Positions 31,296 to 39,250 of a stretch of DNA of 39,250 bases are shown here, one piece after another (positions within the stretch are counted from its first letter, which is position 1; the number at the start of each line of letters is the position of its first letter). The DNA is from Candidatus Sulfotelmatobacter kueseliae (lineage in GTDB: Bacteria; Acidobacteriota; Terriglobia; Terriglobales; Acidobacteriaceae), in contig OMOD01000127.1 in the NCBI GenBank assembly GCA_900290255.1, positions 56,083 to 95,332 of the forward strand, in the 5' to 3' direction. A program made the translations under genes and the position numbers. The notes under the pieces are model-generated. The model saw only the letters and a list, made by a program, of their open reading frames with translations, was not told the DNA's origin and searched no databases.

Positions 31296-33851
31296 TTAGA
31301 AGAGAAAGTCGAAATCAAAAAATACCCTGCGACTGTAATTGCCGAAGAAATGTCCATACTGCGGGTCAGCCACATTGGAGTGGATTTCCAGCGCATTGAA
31401 ATGATTGGTCAGGTTGATCACCGTTGCAGACAGCCGAATGGCATGTTTGGGGTTGACTTGGATGTCCTTCGAGGCGCGAAGGTCGAAGGAGAAATATCGC
31501 GGGAAGCGAGGCTGGGCGCCTGGAATAGAAGTAATGTACTGCTGCAGTAAATTTGCGGGTTGATAGGGAAATCCGCTTCGATCTTCGATCTTCGGCATCA
31601 GCCGGAATTTCTTGGGCAGGCTGTACATCCCCCACAGCAGAAAGCGATTCGGAATCTCGCTTGGCAAACTGGCAACGAAGTTAGGGTTCATGATGGGGAA
31701 CGGCAGGTTGCCGAGATAAGTGTTCGCATCGTTGACTGTCCCTCGCGCATACTGGCGGACGTAAGAAAAGAATATCTGGCGTTTCTCCTGGCCGCCAAAT
31801 CGGGCGGTGAATTCCAGTTGCCGAGTTTGCGCCGAGCCGGTCGAACCGAGAACCAGCGCAGGCTGGTTTTGAACAACCTCGGGCTGGATCGTCAGCATGT
31901 CGTGAGCCTGACCCTGTAGATACTTGACCCGGAGAGTCATGAAGGGGGAAAAGCTGCGGTCGAGTTCTACATTCCAGCCGACGGTGTAGGGAGCAAAATT
32001 CCCGCTTTTCTTTGCGCTGTCAATGAAGGGAAATTTCGACTCTGCAGCCTGCTGCGTGAGATTGATGTACTGGATCGGGCTGCCGATCACTCCCCCCGCG
32101 CTGTTGTACATGGTGACCGTCTGTTGAGGATAACTGCTGAATGCATAGGTATTGAGGGGCACATTGTCATAGAAGACTCCGATGCCGCCACGAATAACAG
32201 TTGTTTGGCTCCGGTCAGGCGTCCAGGCAAAGCCTGCGCGCGGGGCACTCCTAAATGTATGCGTGATGGTCTGACTTTCTAAACGCATTCCGAGATCGAG
32301 TGCGAGATTGGGGCGTAGCAGCCAGTGATCTTGCACGTACAAGGAGGGGTCAAGATCGCTGACCGCAAATGATCCTGCGCCGCTGAAATCTATGCGGCTC
32401 GCCAGTTGGCTGGTCGAGTCCTCGATCAAGACCGGCCGGGCAATGAAGTCTCCTGCATCTTCGGCGTGGGCAAGGACCGAGCCAACCTGCACACTATGGA
32501 CTCCCATAAAATGGAGGTCTCGCGGCCGCCAGTTTTCAATCCATTGAACCCGTGTTGCCAGGCGCGACTCCTTAGCAAAGTAGTTGCCCTGATTTCCGAT
32601 TGGGGTGAGGATCATCTCCGAGTCGCCTTGCGGATCGATCCCGGTGCTGACATGTGTTATGGCGAGCGTGTTTTGCAGTAGTCCATCCCCGATGGCCAAC
32701 CGGTGGATAAGCGTGCCGGTAGACTCGTGCACGTTGATGTCCGGCGTCACGGGCTGGGGATTGAAGTAGTCCAGTCCCGAATAGGTCAGCAGGTGCGGCG
32801 CCAGATGGAAGCTCGCGCTGAATGTCTGGTCAGGGGAAAGGAGCGCGGTAAACTGCGTGAAAGAGTTGATTGAGGTCGATGTGGTCTGGTTGAAGGGGAA
32901 CGGAAGCGTATACACTTCCTGTTTGTTGATGGCGTATTCATCGTCTTGCAAGAAATAAAGCTTCCGGTCAATGAGAGGACCGCTAAGATCCAGCCGGGGC
33001 GAGGCATCCTTCAGGCCTGCCAGATGGGCGCTTCTGATGCGGAAATCAGGCAACGGATCGTTAAGACCGTAGTGCCATTTCTGGTCTCCTTGACGCGTTT
33101 CCGCAGTGACCACGCCAGCGGTGAATTTTCCATATTGCGCCAGGTAAGGCATCTCGGAAACCGAGGCATTCTGGACGCTGTCGATGGGCACAGTCAGCCC
33201 AAACATGCCGGTAGCGGGATCGGTTACGTCGACCGAGTTGACCAGGAGAGCACTGTGATTTTCTCCGTAACCTGCGATTCTCACACTGCCATCACTGGCG
33301 CGGACGACGCCGGGAATCAGGGGTAATGTATCTGCCAAAGTCGCCGGCCGACCGGGTATTTCTTGAGCTTGTGCAGGCGCTATCGCCGACTGACTGCTGG
33401 ACTCCTCGACGACCGGATTAGAAGCCGTGCCGTGGACCTCTATGCTCTGTTGACTCAGTTCGGCCTTCGATAAGACAACCTCGACTTCCGTAGGACCGGT
33501 ATTTGCTTTTGTCTCCAAGACTGTGCTGGTCGCGAGATAGCCTTGCTTGCTGACAGTCAGGCGTAGGCCAGATCGTCCTTGAAGGGTGGCGGTTGCTCTG
33601 CCAGCAGCATCGGTCAATGCAGTGGCCAGAAGCTGGCCTTGGGCGCGGATTTCGACCCGCGCTTGTGCAACGGCCTGGCTTTTGTCATCGACCACCGACA
33701 AATCTATGACAACGGAACGAGCTGCTTGTTGCTGCGGAGTCGCCGATGCCAGACAAACGCATCCGAATAGAACCAAGAGCGCCATCTCAAACCGCAAGCG
33801 TACCGATGAAAAACCGAAATCGGTATCAGCGACATATTGCACTGGATTCAT
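31296..33851 (-). CDS. Oar-like TonB-dependent outer-membrane receptor with carboxypeptidase-regulatory domain
   Basis: A large outer-membrane protein of 851 residues, probably for TonB-energised uptake or surface interaction. A signal-like hydrophobic stretch (about 24-37) is followed by a CarboxypepD_reg-type Ig-like domain (about 45-130, VVDDKSQAVAQARVEIRAQG...). A plug domain follows (about 160-260, ADTLPLIPGVVRASDGSVRIAGYGENHSALLVNSVDVTDP), then a beta-barrel to the C-terminal FFDFDFLF with a terminal Phe. The layout matches the Oar-type receptors expanded in Acidobacteriota; this one is shorter than the 1000-1200 residues common there. Its start overlaps the end of the upstream gene by 26 bp, which supports co-translation. 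A later internal Met (residue 23) lacks the positive n-region of a signal peptide. Confidence 0.87.
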   Translation of the reverse strand: MNPVQYVADTDFGFSSVRLRFEMALLVLFGCVCLASATPQQQAARSVVIDLSVVDDKSQAVAQARVEIRAQGQLLATALTDAAGRATATLQGRSGLRLTVSKQGYLATSTVLETKANTGPTEVEVVLSKAELSQQSIEVHGTASNPVVEESSSQSAIAPAQAQEIPGRPATLADTLPLIPGVVRASDGSVRIAGYGENHSALLVNSVDVTDPATGMFGLTVPIDSVQNASVSEMPYLAQYGKFTAGVVTAETRQGDQKWHYGLNDPLPDFRIRSAHLAGLKDASPRLDLSGPLIDRKLYFLQDDEYAINKQEVYTLPFPFNQTTSTSINSFTQFTALLSPDQTFSASFHLAPHLLTYSGLDYFNPQPVTPDINVHESTGTLIHRLAIGDGLLQNTLAITHVSTGIDPQGDSEMILTPIGNQGNYFAKESRLATRVQWIENWRPRDLHFMGVHSVQVGSVLAHAEDAGDFIARPVLIEDSTSQLASRIDFSGAGSFAVSDLDPSLYVQDHWLLRPNLALDLGMRLESQTITHTFRSAPRAGFAWTPDRSQTTVIRGGIGVFYDNVPLNTYAFSSYPQQTVTMYNSAGGVIGSPIQYINLTQQAAESKFPFIDSAKKSGNFAPYTVGWNVELDRSFSPFMTLRVKYLQGQAHDMLTIQPEVVQNQPALVLGSTGSAQTRQLEFTARFGGQEKRQIFFSYVRQYARGTVNDANTYLGNLPFPIMNPNFVASLPSEIPNRFLLWGMYSLPKKFRLMPKIEDRSGFPYQPANLLQQYITSIPGAQPRFPRYFSFDLRASKDIQVNPKHAIRLSATVINLTNHFNALEIHSNVADPQYGHFFGNYSRRVFFDFDFLF

Positions 33852-35334
33852 AGACGCTCGACCCGGTCGCAGGGCATCGCGCAGACGGTCCTGCCGCGTT
33901 GGTTGACTTGTTGTCCCGAGTTCCTAGCCCGATCACCATGGCCATGTCTTTGGGATAGACTACATCGCGTCCTCGCGCCAGAAAGTGGTAATAGGTGGAC
34001 ATCGCCGCTCCATAGGATCCGAATCCCGCCGACACTACCCGCGAATGCGCCGCCAATCCCACAATCATTCCCACAAACCGGAATCCGGATGCGCCATTCG
34101 CCGCGCTGTGTCCAGCTTCTCCCACGCTCGGATTCCCCTGTCCCGCGTCGCGATCCGGCGCTGCCTGTGTAGCTGCCAGCATCACCTGAATACCGGTCGT
34201 CAAATACCGCGTTCGCGGCGTGGTTACCTGAGCTCCACCTTCGGCATCCAGCTTCAAGTGCTCGTCTTTCGCCACAGCCACACCTTCCAGATTCGTCTCG
34301 ACTTTCTGCTCCAGCCCATTCGGCGGCGCAACCTGATGAAACAGGATTCGCAACTGGCCGTTGCGTCCCATCCGCCGCGCGGGCTGCGCCTGCACCACTG
34401 AACCTTTAATCACGCTTCCCTCCGGCAGAATCAGATGATCCGACACCACAAGCGGCGCTGTGATCAGCGCCTCAACCGGGTCTCCCTGCTTTGCTGTCGA
34501 CGAACTCAGCGGTGTCACCAGCCGCGCATGCACCACGCTTCCCGTTGGAGGTGGAGTTCCGATATCGGTCAACGCTTCCGGCTTCAGCGCCTCCATCCCA
34601 AAATCCAGCGGCTGCAGTAGGTCCGCGTTAAAGGTCGTTCCCGCGTCAATGTATTGCGGATGCACGGGAAGCTGGGCCAGCGCAATCCGTTTCAGCTTGT
34701 GCATCTTCCCTGGTTCGTGGATCTGCTTCTGCAAATCGTTCCATTGCCGCCGAATCTCTTGCCGGGTCGCCCTCACTTGTTTCGACGCCGCATCCTCCAC
34801 TTTGTTTTTCTTCTCCGCTTTCTCATTCGCCGAGACAAAACGAAGAACTCCATTGGGCGCGGGAGATGCCACCGTTTGCAGCGCCACATGTCTCCCGTCG
34901 GCCATGACCAACTCATCAAACTGGACGTGTACCTGCCGTGCCGGAGAGAAATTCCCATCCGTCGCATCCAGCAGGCGCGTCTTCCCCGGTACACCATCGA
35001 TCGCCGAGATTTTTCCGTTCACCAGCGTCCCAGCCGGAACCAGCAGCTTATCGAATGCATACACCGGCTCCACTGTTTTGCCATGGATCGGCTGCCCCAC
35101 GCTACGAATTCGCACCTCCGAATCCAGAGCCACCTTGATGGGTGTCCCCGCCGCAACGCTCATCGGCATTGTCACCGGCGCAGCCACCACTTTTTCCTCC
35201 GTCGTCAACGACATAGCTGCACCACCTGCCTGCGCCGTCCCCGCCGGAGGCCGCTGCGTCAGCGTCTGCGCAACGCTCAGGGCACTCAACAAGCTAACCG
35301 CAAGCACTGCTCGCCCTAATACAATTCGTCGCAT
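33826..35334 (-). CDS. Secreted protein with two VirB10/TrbI-like beta modules (function unknown)
   Basis: A 502-residue exported protein (signal peptide RIVLGRAVLAVSLLSALSVAQ). It carries two copies of the same motif: about 62-150 (GTPIKVALDSEVRIRSVGQPIHGKTVEP... VPAGTLVNGKISAIDG) and about 265-350 (GSVVHARLVTPLSSSTAKQGDPVEALITAP... LPEGSVIKGSVVQAQPARRMGRNGQLRILFHQV). This pattern, a limited-solubility beta module with GDxVxAxVxxPV...IPxGSxxxGxV, is the one found in VirB10/TrbI-type proteins, but no type IV secretion gene is near. A helical linker (about 165-215, KKNKVEDAASKQVRATRQEIRRQWNDLQ) separates them. It overlaps the TonB receptor gene, so the two likely act together at the envelope. 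I do not recognise it beyond this. Confidence 0.75.
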   Translation of the reverse strand: MRRIVLGRAVLAVSLLSALSVAQTLTQRPPAGTAQAGGAAMSLTTEEKVVAAPVTMPMSVAAGTPIKVALDSEVRIRSVGQPIHGKTVEPVYAFDKLLVPAGTLVNGKISAIDGVPGKTRLLDATDGNFSPARQVHVQFDELVMADGRHVALQTVASPAPNGVLRFVSANEKAEKKNKVEDAASKQVRATRQEIRRQWNDLQKQIHEPGKMHKLKRIALAQLPVHPQYIDAGTTFNADLLQPLDFGMEALKPEALTDIGTPPPTGSVVHARLVTPLSSSTAKQGDPVEALITAPLVVSDHLILPEGSVIKGSVVQAQPARRMGRNGQLRILFHQVAPPNGLEQKVETNLEGVAVAKDEHLKLDAEGGAQVTTPRTRYLTTGIQVMLAATQAAPDRDAGQGNPSVGEAGHSAANGASGFRFVGMIVGLAAHSRVVSAGFGSYGAAMSTYYHFLARGRDVVYPKDMAMVIGLGTRDNKSTNAAGPSARCPATGSSVYESSAICR

Positions 35335-35672
35335 CGCAATAACTCCCGATCGTTCTGCGTGTGGAAGAGTCGCACTTCAAGGCCGCATGAATCACAGGGC
35401 GAGGTAGCAAATACCGGATGCCCAAAAAAGCGAAAGAAACCGTGCTTACTATGAAGTCGCAAGAATAGAGAATGGTTGCAAACCACAGACCGACATCGTG
35501 GTCCGTTGATGGAATCATATCGGCAGTGAGGAGGGAATGCGACGAATAGTCCCGTGGATGAACAAATTGTCATCTTCCGGAAAAGGCACGGTAATGTTCC
35601 GGACATATCTTAGGGGTGGGCGCCTCGTTGCGACACGAGGCCATCGCGGCATCGGAAAGCGAGAGGTGAAGG
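35335..35672. other. 338-bp divergent promoter region
   Basis: It lies between the VirB10-like gene (-) and the carboxypeptidase-regulatory/b561-like gene (+). A candidate promoter for the plus-strand gene is listed at 35567-35595. GAGAGG (35661-35666) is the ribosome-binding site for ATG 35673. The frame 35537-35797 starts here but overlaps the real gene and has no domain. Confidence 0.5.
35567..35603 (+). promoter_or_regulatory. Candidate promoter with flanking TTCCGGA direct repeats
   Basis: TTGTCA (35567-35572), a 17-bp spacer and GGTAAT (35590-35595) make a fair sigma-70 promoter. TTCCGGA occurs at 35575-35581 and again at 35597-35603, 22 bp apart (two helical turns). The first copy lies in the spacer and the second just after the -10, a layout expected of a repressor operator. 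TCCGGA is itself palindromic. Confidence 0.4.
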
Positions 35673-36590
35673 ATGTTGAGGAATGTCTGGTGGAGTTGCG
35701 TCCCCGGCCTTCTTGCCGTTTCCCTGTTCGGAACTTGGTCTCCGTCTCTGATCGCTCAGACGTCTGGGAAGGGTGCATTGACGGGCAGGGTTACTGACGC
35801 GTCTGGTGGCGCGGTTGCGAATGCCACCGTGACGGCGACGAGCGTAGAGACTGGACAAACGCAAAGCGCGACCACGGGGCCGAACGGCACCTACACACTT
35901 GACGTGGCTCCCGGAAATTACCGGGTGCAGTTTGAGGCAGCAGGTTTCAAGACTTTGGAGATCCCTTCGGTAACGGCCAGTGGGACTGAGACGGCGGTTC
36001 TGGACGAGAAACTGGAGGTGGAAGAACCAAGCACCGGCAAGCCGACGCCGGCCCAACAGGAGAATTTGCCGAACGCACCGTCCAGCAGTACAACGGCACC
36101 TTCGCTTGAGGATCTTGGCCTTTCTCCGGAGCAGACTCGGGGAAACCCACAGGAGCAGGCCCTGCTGGATAAACGGACACACATGCTGAAGATCCATCAA
36201 CGGATGGGTTTGATCACAACTATTCCCTTGATTGTCACAGTTGCCACCTCGCTCAACGCCGGAGGCAAGAGCACCAGCACCGCCTCGCGCGATCTGCATA
36301 CAGCTCTAGGCGGGCTGACGGGAGATTTGTATTTCATGACCGCGTACTATGCCATCCGCGCGCCCAGGGTGCCCGGAACCGAAACTCGCGGCCCGATCCG
36401 ATTCCACAAGGTCATGGCTTGGATCCATGGCCCCGGCATGATTGCGACACCCATCCTGGGAATTATGGCTTTCGATCAAAAAAACAAAGGGGAAAGAGTG
36501 CATGGGATCGCCCGGGCGCATGGCCCGGTGGCCATCGTTACGGCCGGGGCGTTTGGCGCTGCTCTTCTGTCGGTTTCGGTAAAGTTCTAA
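35673..36590 (+). CDS. Carboxypeptidase-regulatory domain fused to a cytochrome b561-like membrane domain
   Basis: A 305-residue protein in three parts. A signal peptide (about 1-28) is followed by a CarboxypepD_reg-type Ig-like domain (about 32-112; GALTGRVTDASGGAVANATVTATS... GNYRVQFEAAGFKT). A Pro/Ser/Thr-rich linker follows (about 115-165, with LPNAPSS). The last 135 residues form four or five transmembrane helices with conserved-looking His: H175 (LKIHQRMG), H209 (DLHTALGG), H245 and H252 (RFHKVMAWIHGPGM) and H277/H283 (HGIARAHGP). The His spacing resembles the haem-binding four-helix bundle of cytochrome b561 relatives. The start follows a good GAGAGG site. The 9-nt gap to the YceI gene suggests one operon. 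Haem binding is inferred, not proved. Confidence 0.8.
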   Translation: MLRNVWWSCVPGLLAVSLFGTWSPSLIAQTSGKGALTGRVTDASGGAVANATVTATSVETGQTQSATTGPNGTYTLDVAPGNYRVQFEAAGFKTLEIPSVTASGTETAVLDEKLEVEEPSTGKPTPAQQENLPNAPSSSTTAPSLEDLGLSPEQTRGNPQEQALLDKRTHMLKIHQRMGLITTIPLIVTVATSLNAGGKSTSTASRDLHTALGGLTGDLYFMTAYYAIRAPRVPGTETRGPIRFHKVMAWIHGPGMIATPILGIMAFDQKNKGERVHGIARAHGPVAIVTAGAFGAALLSVSVKF

Positions 36591-36599
36591 GCACAGTTT

Positions 36600-37136
36600 A
36601 TGAATAGGAAAATACTAATTGCGTTCTTGTCCTTAGCCATTCCCACGTTTGGAGCCGACAGCCAATGGGTCCTGCAACAGAGCACCCTCACGTACCACGT
36701 GTCGCACCCCCTGCATCAGACCGACGGTCTGAGCCATGCGGCCAAAGGGAAAGGTGTTTGCCACGCCGGTCAATGCGAGTTCTTGATCGCGGTACCGGTG
36801 AAGTCGTTTGATTCCGGAGACAGCAACCGCGATCTTCATATGCTGCAGGTGACGCGTGGAGCGGAGTTTCCCATCGTGACCGTACGCACCCGCCTGCCCG
36901 AATCGGCTGCCGCATCGGCGACCATCAATGCCGATCTGGAGATTCAGTTCGCTGGCCAGACTGTCCAGTACAAGCAAGTTCCTCTCCAACTGGAGACACA
37001 GGGCGGTGAGGCTCACATTACGGGGACCATTCCGGCCACACTCGCCGATTTCAAAATCGACCCGCCGTCGCTGTTGACGATGCCGGTCAAGAATGAAATT
37101 CCGGTGCGCGTAGACATGACCTGGCATCTGCAATGA
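36600..37136 (+). CDS. YceI family periplasmic protein
   Basis: A 178-residue exported protein (signal peptide MNRKILIAFLSLAIPTFGADS) with the YceI lipocalin-like barrel. The family signature is seen in STLTYHVSHPLHQTDG, the central VPVKSFDSGDSNRDLHM, and the RGAEFPIVTVRTRLPE block. YceI proteins bind long isoprenoids or amphiphiles and often accompany cytochrome b561 proteins. Here it follows a b561-like gene by 9 nt, so the pairing is repeated, although the b561-like partner is fused to a different N-terminal domain. There is no clear ribosome site, so translation may depend on the upstream gene. Confidence 0.87.
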   Translation: MNRKILIAFLSLAIPTFGADSQWVLQQSTLTYHVSHPLHQTDGLSHAAKGKGVCHAGQCEFLIAVPVKSFDSGDSNRDLHMLQVTRGAEFPIVTVRTRLPESAAASATINADLEIQFAGQTVQYKQVPLQLETQGGEAHITGTIPATLADFKIDPPSLLTMPVKNEIPVRVDMTWHLQ

Positions 37137-37179
37137 GCCAGCCGACGAGAGGATTTGCACACAGTTTTGCAAGAAGAGC

Positions 37180-37201
37180 TTTCAGGCAGATCTTTTCAGG
37201 C
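37180..37201 (+). promoter_or_regulatory. TTTCAGGC direct repeats upstream of the response regulator gene
   Basis: TTTCAGGC occurs at 37180-37187 and 37194-37201, about 96 bp before the response regulator start. Adjacent direct repeats like these can be binding sites for OmpR-type regulators, but the 14-bp spacing is not the usual 10-11 or 22 bp. Confidence 0.2.
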
Positions 37202-37296
37202 GATTCGGCTGGTTCAGTTCGAATGGCATTCAACGTTTGAGAGGTTTCCTGCATCCCCTCTGGAGGTGTAAAGTCTTGGACTGGCGGGAAGCTCCT

Positions 37297-37974
37297 ATGC
37301 GATTGCTTTTGGTAGAAGATGATTTATCGATTCAGCAGTTCCTCAAGCGGGCGCTGGTGGAGGCCGGATTCCAGGTGGATGCAGCCAGTAACGCGAAAAC
37401 CGGGGAAACGATGGCCTTGGAAGGCATTCACGATGCTTTCATCATCGATCTTGGCCTTCCCGACGGTGATGGATTGGACTTAATTGCCCGCTGCCGCGCC
37501 CAAGGCAGTTCGGCACCAGTTTTAATCCTGTCTGCCCGGCGTTCCGTGGACGAGCGTGTCCGGGGACTTGAGCAGGGCGGAGACGACTACCTCACAAAGC
37601 CGTTCGCCCTTCCGGAACTGCTGGCAAGGCTGCGGAATCTCCTGCGCAGATCTGCTGTTCCACAAAGCGAATCCGTGCGTCTGCAGGCGGCCGACTTGCA
37701 GCTTGACCTGGTTCGTCGTGAAGCACGACGCGGCGATCAATTGTTGCAATTGACTCCACAGGAGTTTTCTCTGTTGGAGTATCTTTGCCGCAATGAAGGT
37801 CGGGTGGTAACTCGCACTATGATTCTGGACCACGTCTGGCGGATGCGGATTGATCCCGCAACCAACGTGGTGGATGTTCATATTTATCGTTTGCGCAGCA
37901 AGGTGGACCACGATGCCCCGCGGCCACTGATCCACACAATTCGTGGGGTTGGCTATGTTCTCAAGAATGCCTAA
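37297..37974 (+). CDS. OmpR/PhoB family response regulator
   Basis: A 225-residue two-domain regulator. The receiver domain (about 1-115) has the acidic pair D8/D9 (LLVEDD), the phosphorylated Asp 51 (FIIDLGLPDGDGL), Ser 79 and Lys 101 (YLTKPF). The winged-helix DNA-binding domain (about 128-225) ends in NVVDVHIYRLRSKVD... HTIRGVGYVLKN, the typical OmpR-family recognition helix and wing. The upstream frame to 37237 adds 20 residues without support; GGGAAG precedes this ATG. Its end overlaps the histidine kinase gene, forming a two-component pair. It resembles QseB/PmrA-type regulators. The b561-like/YceI operon just upstream may be its target, but no site there proves it. Confidence 0.95.
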   Translation: MRLLLVEDDLSIQQFLKRALVEAGFQVDAASNAKTGETMALEGIHDAFIIDLGLPDGDGLDLIARCRAQGSSAPVLILSARRSVDERVRGLEQGGDDYLTKPFALPELLARLRNLLRRSAVPQSESVRLQAADLQLDLVRREARRGDQLLQLTPQEFSLLEYLCRNEGRVVTRTMILDHVWRMRIDPATNVVDVHIYRLRSKVDHDAPRPLIHTIRGVGYVLKNA

Positions 37975-39250
37975 GAGTTTACGCGCTACCGCCGCGTGGC
38001 GGATTTCTATTTGGACAACTCTGGCGTTCGCGCTCGGAACCGCTGTGGCTTTCACCATAGTTTACTTCCTTGTCGCTCAGGGCATTCGAGAACGCAGTGA
38101 TACCTGGCTTAGCGGCGAAGCAGAGGTTCTTGCCCAGGTCTCGGCCGATACTCCGAGCGATCACCTGTACAAGCGGATAGTTCGAGAGGTGGCTGAACTT
38201 GCTACTCAGGAAGTACCAGACGAGCGCAATGCCCGCGGCGAAAGGCTGAATTCTGTTTTCTTCTTGGCAGCAGACCCCAATAACACCGAAGCTCCGTTGT
38301 GGGTAGGCCCAAGCTCCAAGGATGCTTTTGTCACAGCGATTCAACGAGCGAAGCTGGTTCCGGGACCTCCGAAGTCCATAACAGTGGACGGATATCGACA
38401 AACGTTTCGAGTCGTTGTGAAGGCGCAAAACGGAAGAACTGTTTATCTGGGACTCTCGGATCGTGGCGCCCAGCATATGCTACACACATTGGTCCGTCGT
38501 TTTCTCATGGTCTGGGGCGGCATGTTCCTGCTCGGTTTTGTCATCTCCTACTGGAGCGTACGTCGTACTCTGCATCGTGTTGAACGAATCACGGAAACCG
38601 TAGCGCGAATTGGCACCGAAGATTTAGAGGAACGCCTGCCTGAGCCTGTGAATTCGGATGAAATCTCGCGGTTGGCAAAGACTTTCAATCGCATGTTGGA
38701 CCGATTGCAGTCCTCGGTGAACCAGCTTCGCACCGTCACCGGTGCCGTCGCGCACGACCTCAAAAGTCCAGTAACCTTGATTCGTGGAACGCTCGAATCC
38801 GCGCTGTGCGATGAAGGGAACGAGAAGTGGCGCGACTCGGTGGGAGAAGCAATCGAGGGCCTAGACAGGCTCTCGCAGTTGCTAAACACCACGCTCGATC
38901 TTGCCGAAGCGGAGGCCGGCGCCCTTCACCTGGACCGCCGCCCAGTTGACTTCTCCGATGTTGTGCGACAACTAGTTGATATTTACCAGCCGGCAATGGC
39001 AGAGCGACATCACGAAGTCACGGCTAATCTCGAAGAGCATGTCGTCGTGGATGCGGACGTGATGCTGCTGAATCGTGCAGTTAGCAATCTGCTTGAAAAC
39101 GAATTGACTCATTTGCCATCGGGATGCCGGGTAAACATTCGACTCCGGTCGCATGATGGGTCAGCGGAGCTGGTGATAGAAGATAACGGGCCGGGATTCC
39201 CGCCTGATATCAGTAGCCAGGCTTTCAAGCGATTCGTAAAGGGGAAAAAT
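37967..39250 (+). CDS. HAMP-type sensor histidine kinase (3'-truncated by window edge)
   Basis: A membrane sensor kinase partner of the upstream response regulator, open for 428 codons to the end of the window. A first transmembrane helix lies at about 15-37 and a second at about 178-197, with a periplasmic sensor loop of about 140 residues between them. A HAMP linker (about 198-250, DLEERLPEPVNSDEISRLAKTFNRM) is followed by HisKA with the phospho-accepting His 263 (AVAHDLKSPVTLIRG). The ATPase N-box (about 367-384, LLNRAVSNLLENELTH) and G1 (EDNGPGFP, about 405-412) are also present; the rest lies outside. The N-box Lys/Tyr-Pro segment is atypical (LTHLP). The start overlaps the regulator stop by 8 nt; an in-frame ATG at 37955 is an alternative. 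The sensed signal is unknown. Confidence 0.92.
   Translation, partial: MPKSLRATAAWRISIWTTLAFALGTAVAFTIVYFLVAQGIRERSDTWLSGEAEVLAQVSADTPSDHLYKRIVREVAELATQEVPDERNARGERLNSVFFLAADPNNTEAPLWVGPSSKDAFVTAIQRAKLVPGPPKSITVDGYRQTFRVVVKAQNGRTVYLGLSDRGAQHMLHTLVRRFLMVWGGMFLLGFVISYWSVRRTLHRVERITETVARIGTEDLEERLPEPVNSDEISRLAKTFNRMLDRLQSSVNQLRTVTGAVAHDLKSPVTLIRGTLESALCDEGNEKWRDSVGEAIEGLDRLSQLLNTTLDLAEAEAGALHLDRRPVDFSDVVRQLVDIYQPAMAERHHEVTANLEEHVVVDADVMLLNRAVSNLLENELTHLPSGCRVNIRLRSHDGSAELVIEDNGPGFPPDISSQAFKRFVKGKN

Noticed and set aside
33826..35334. Type IV secretion system inferred from the VirB10-like modules
   Set aside because: No other VirB/Trb gene is in the window, and the protein lacks the usual N-terminal membrane anchor arrangement; only the module resemblance is kept.
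35537..35797. 86-residue open frame at the start of the b561-like gene
   Set aside because: It overlaps the signal-peptide region of the real gene in another frame and has no domain.

Overview
The window looks like a chromosomal segment of an Acidobacteriota bacterium, probably class Terriglobia. This rests on gene content, not on a search. The evidence is: high-GC DNA; an Oar-like TonB-dependent receptor carrying a carboxypeptidase-regulatory domain; a large Asp-box (VPS10/sortilin-like) secreted protein; choice-of-anchor-D secreted proteins; TolC proteins with a Gly-rich insertion; debris of an acidobacterial-type Ser/Thr kinase; and many GC-rich palindromic elements between genes. No tRNA, rRNA, CRISPR array, transposase or phage gene was seen.

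Layout. 1-1266 (-): N-terminal part of an aldehyde dehydrogenase cut by the window edge. 1475-2266 (-): truA. 2783-7291 (+): two tandem paralogous TolC-type outer-membrane factors. 7441-9582 (+): a GT-C membrane glycosyltransferase and a WaaE-like family 2 glycosyltransferase. 9745-11541 (+): a B12-dependent acyl-CoA mutase large subunit whose substrate-pocket residues match isobutyryl-CoA mutase rather than methylmalonyl-CoA mutase. 11729-15456 (-): pckA and an aspartate-type aminotransferase, overlapping by ATGA, with a SIRT5-type sirtuin upstream. 15868-18366 (-): a GH57/DUF3536 glycosidase. 18874-23994 (+): an OPT transporter, a DUF885-like metallopeptidase and an unusual thioredoxin-like ferredoxin-methyltransferase fusion. 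24008-30735 (-): purQ, the Asp-box protein, PPK2, a small secreted protein and a PilZ protein. 31012-31290: kinase-gene debris. 31296-35334 (-): a secreted VirB10-like repeat protein overlapping the TonB-dependent receptor gene. 35673-39250 (+): a carboxypeptidase-regulatory/cytochrome b561-like membrane protein, a YceI protein, and an OmpR-type two-component system running off the right edge.

How the genes work together. Most of the region is central metabolism (gluconeogenesis via PEPCK, transamination, acyl-CoA rearrangement, purine synthesis, polyphosphate use) mixed with envelope functions (TolC pair, glycosyltransferases, TonB receptor, YceI/b561). The clearest functional units are aminotransferase-pckA, VirB10-like-TonB receptor, b561-like-YceI (9-nt gap) and response regulator-histidine kinase (overlapping). 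The most unusual items are the ferredoxin-methyltransferase fusion, the mutase with isobutyryl-type residues, the carboxypeptidase-regulatory/b561-like fusion next to YceI, and a family of paired-hairpin intergenic elements in which the stem sequence changes but the pairing is kept.
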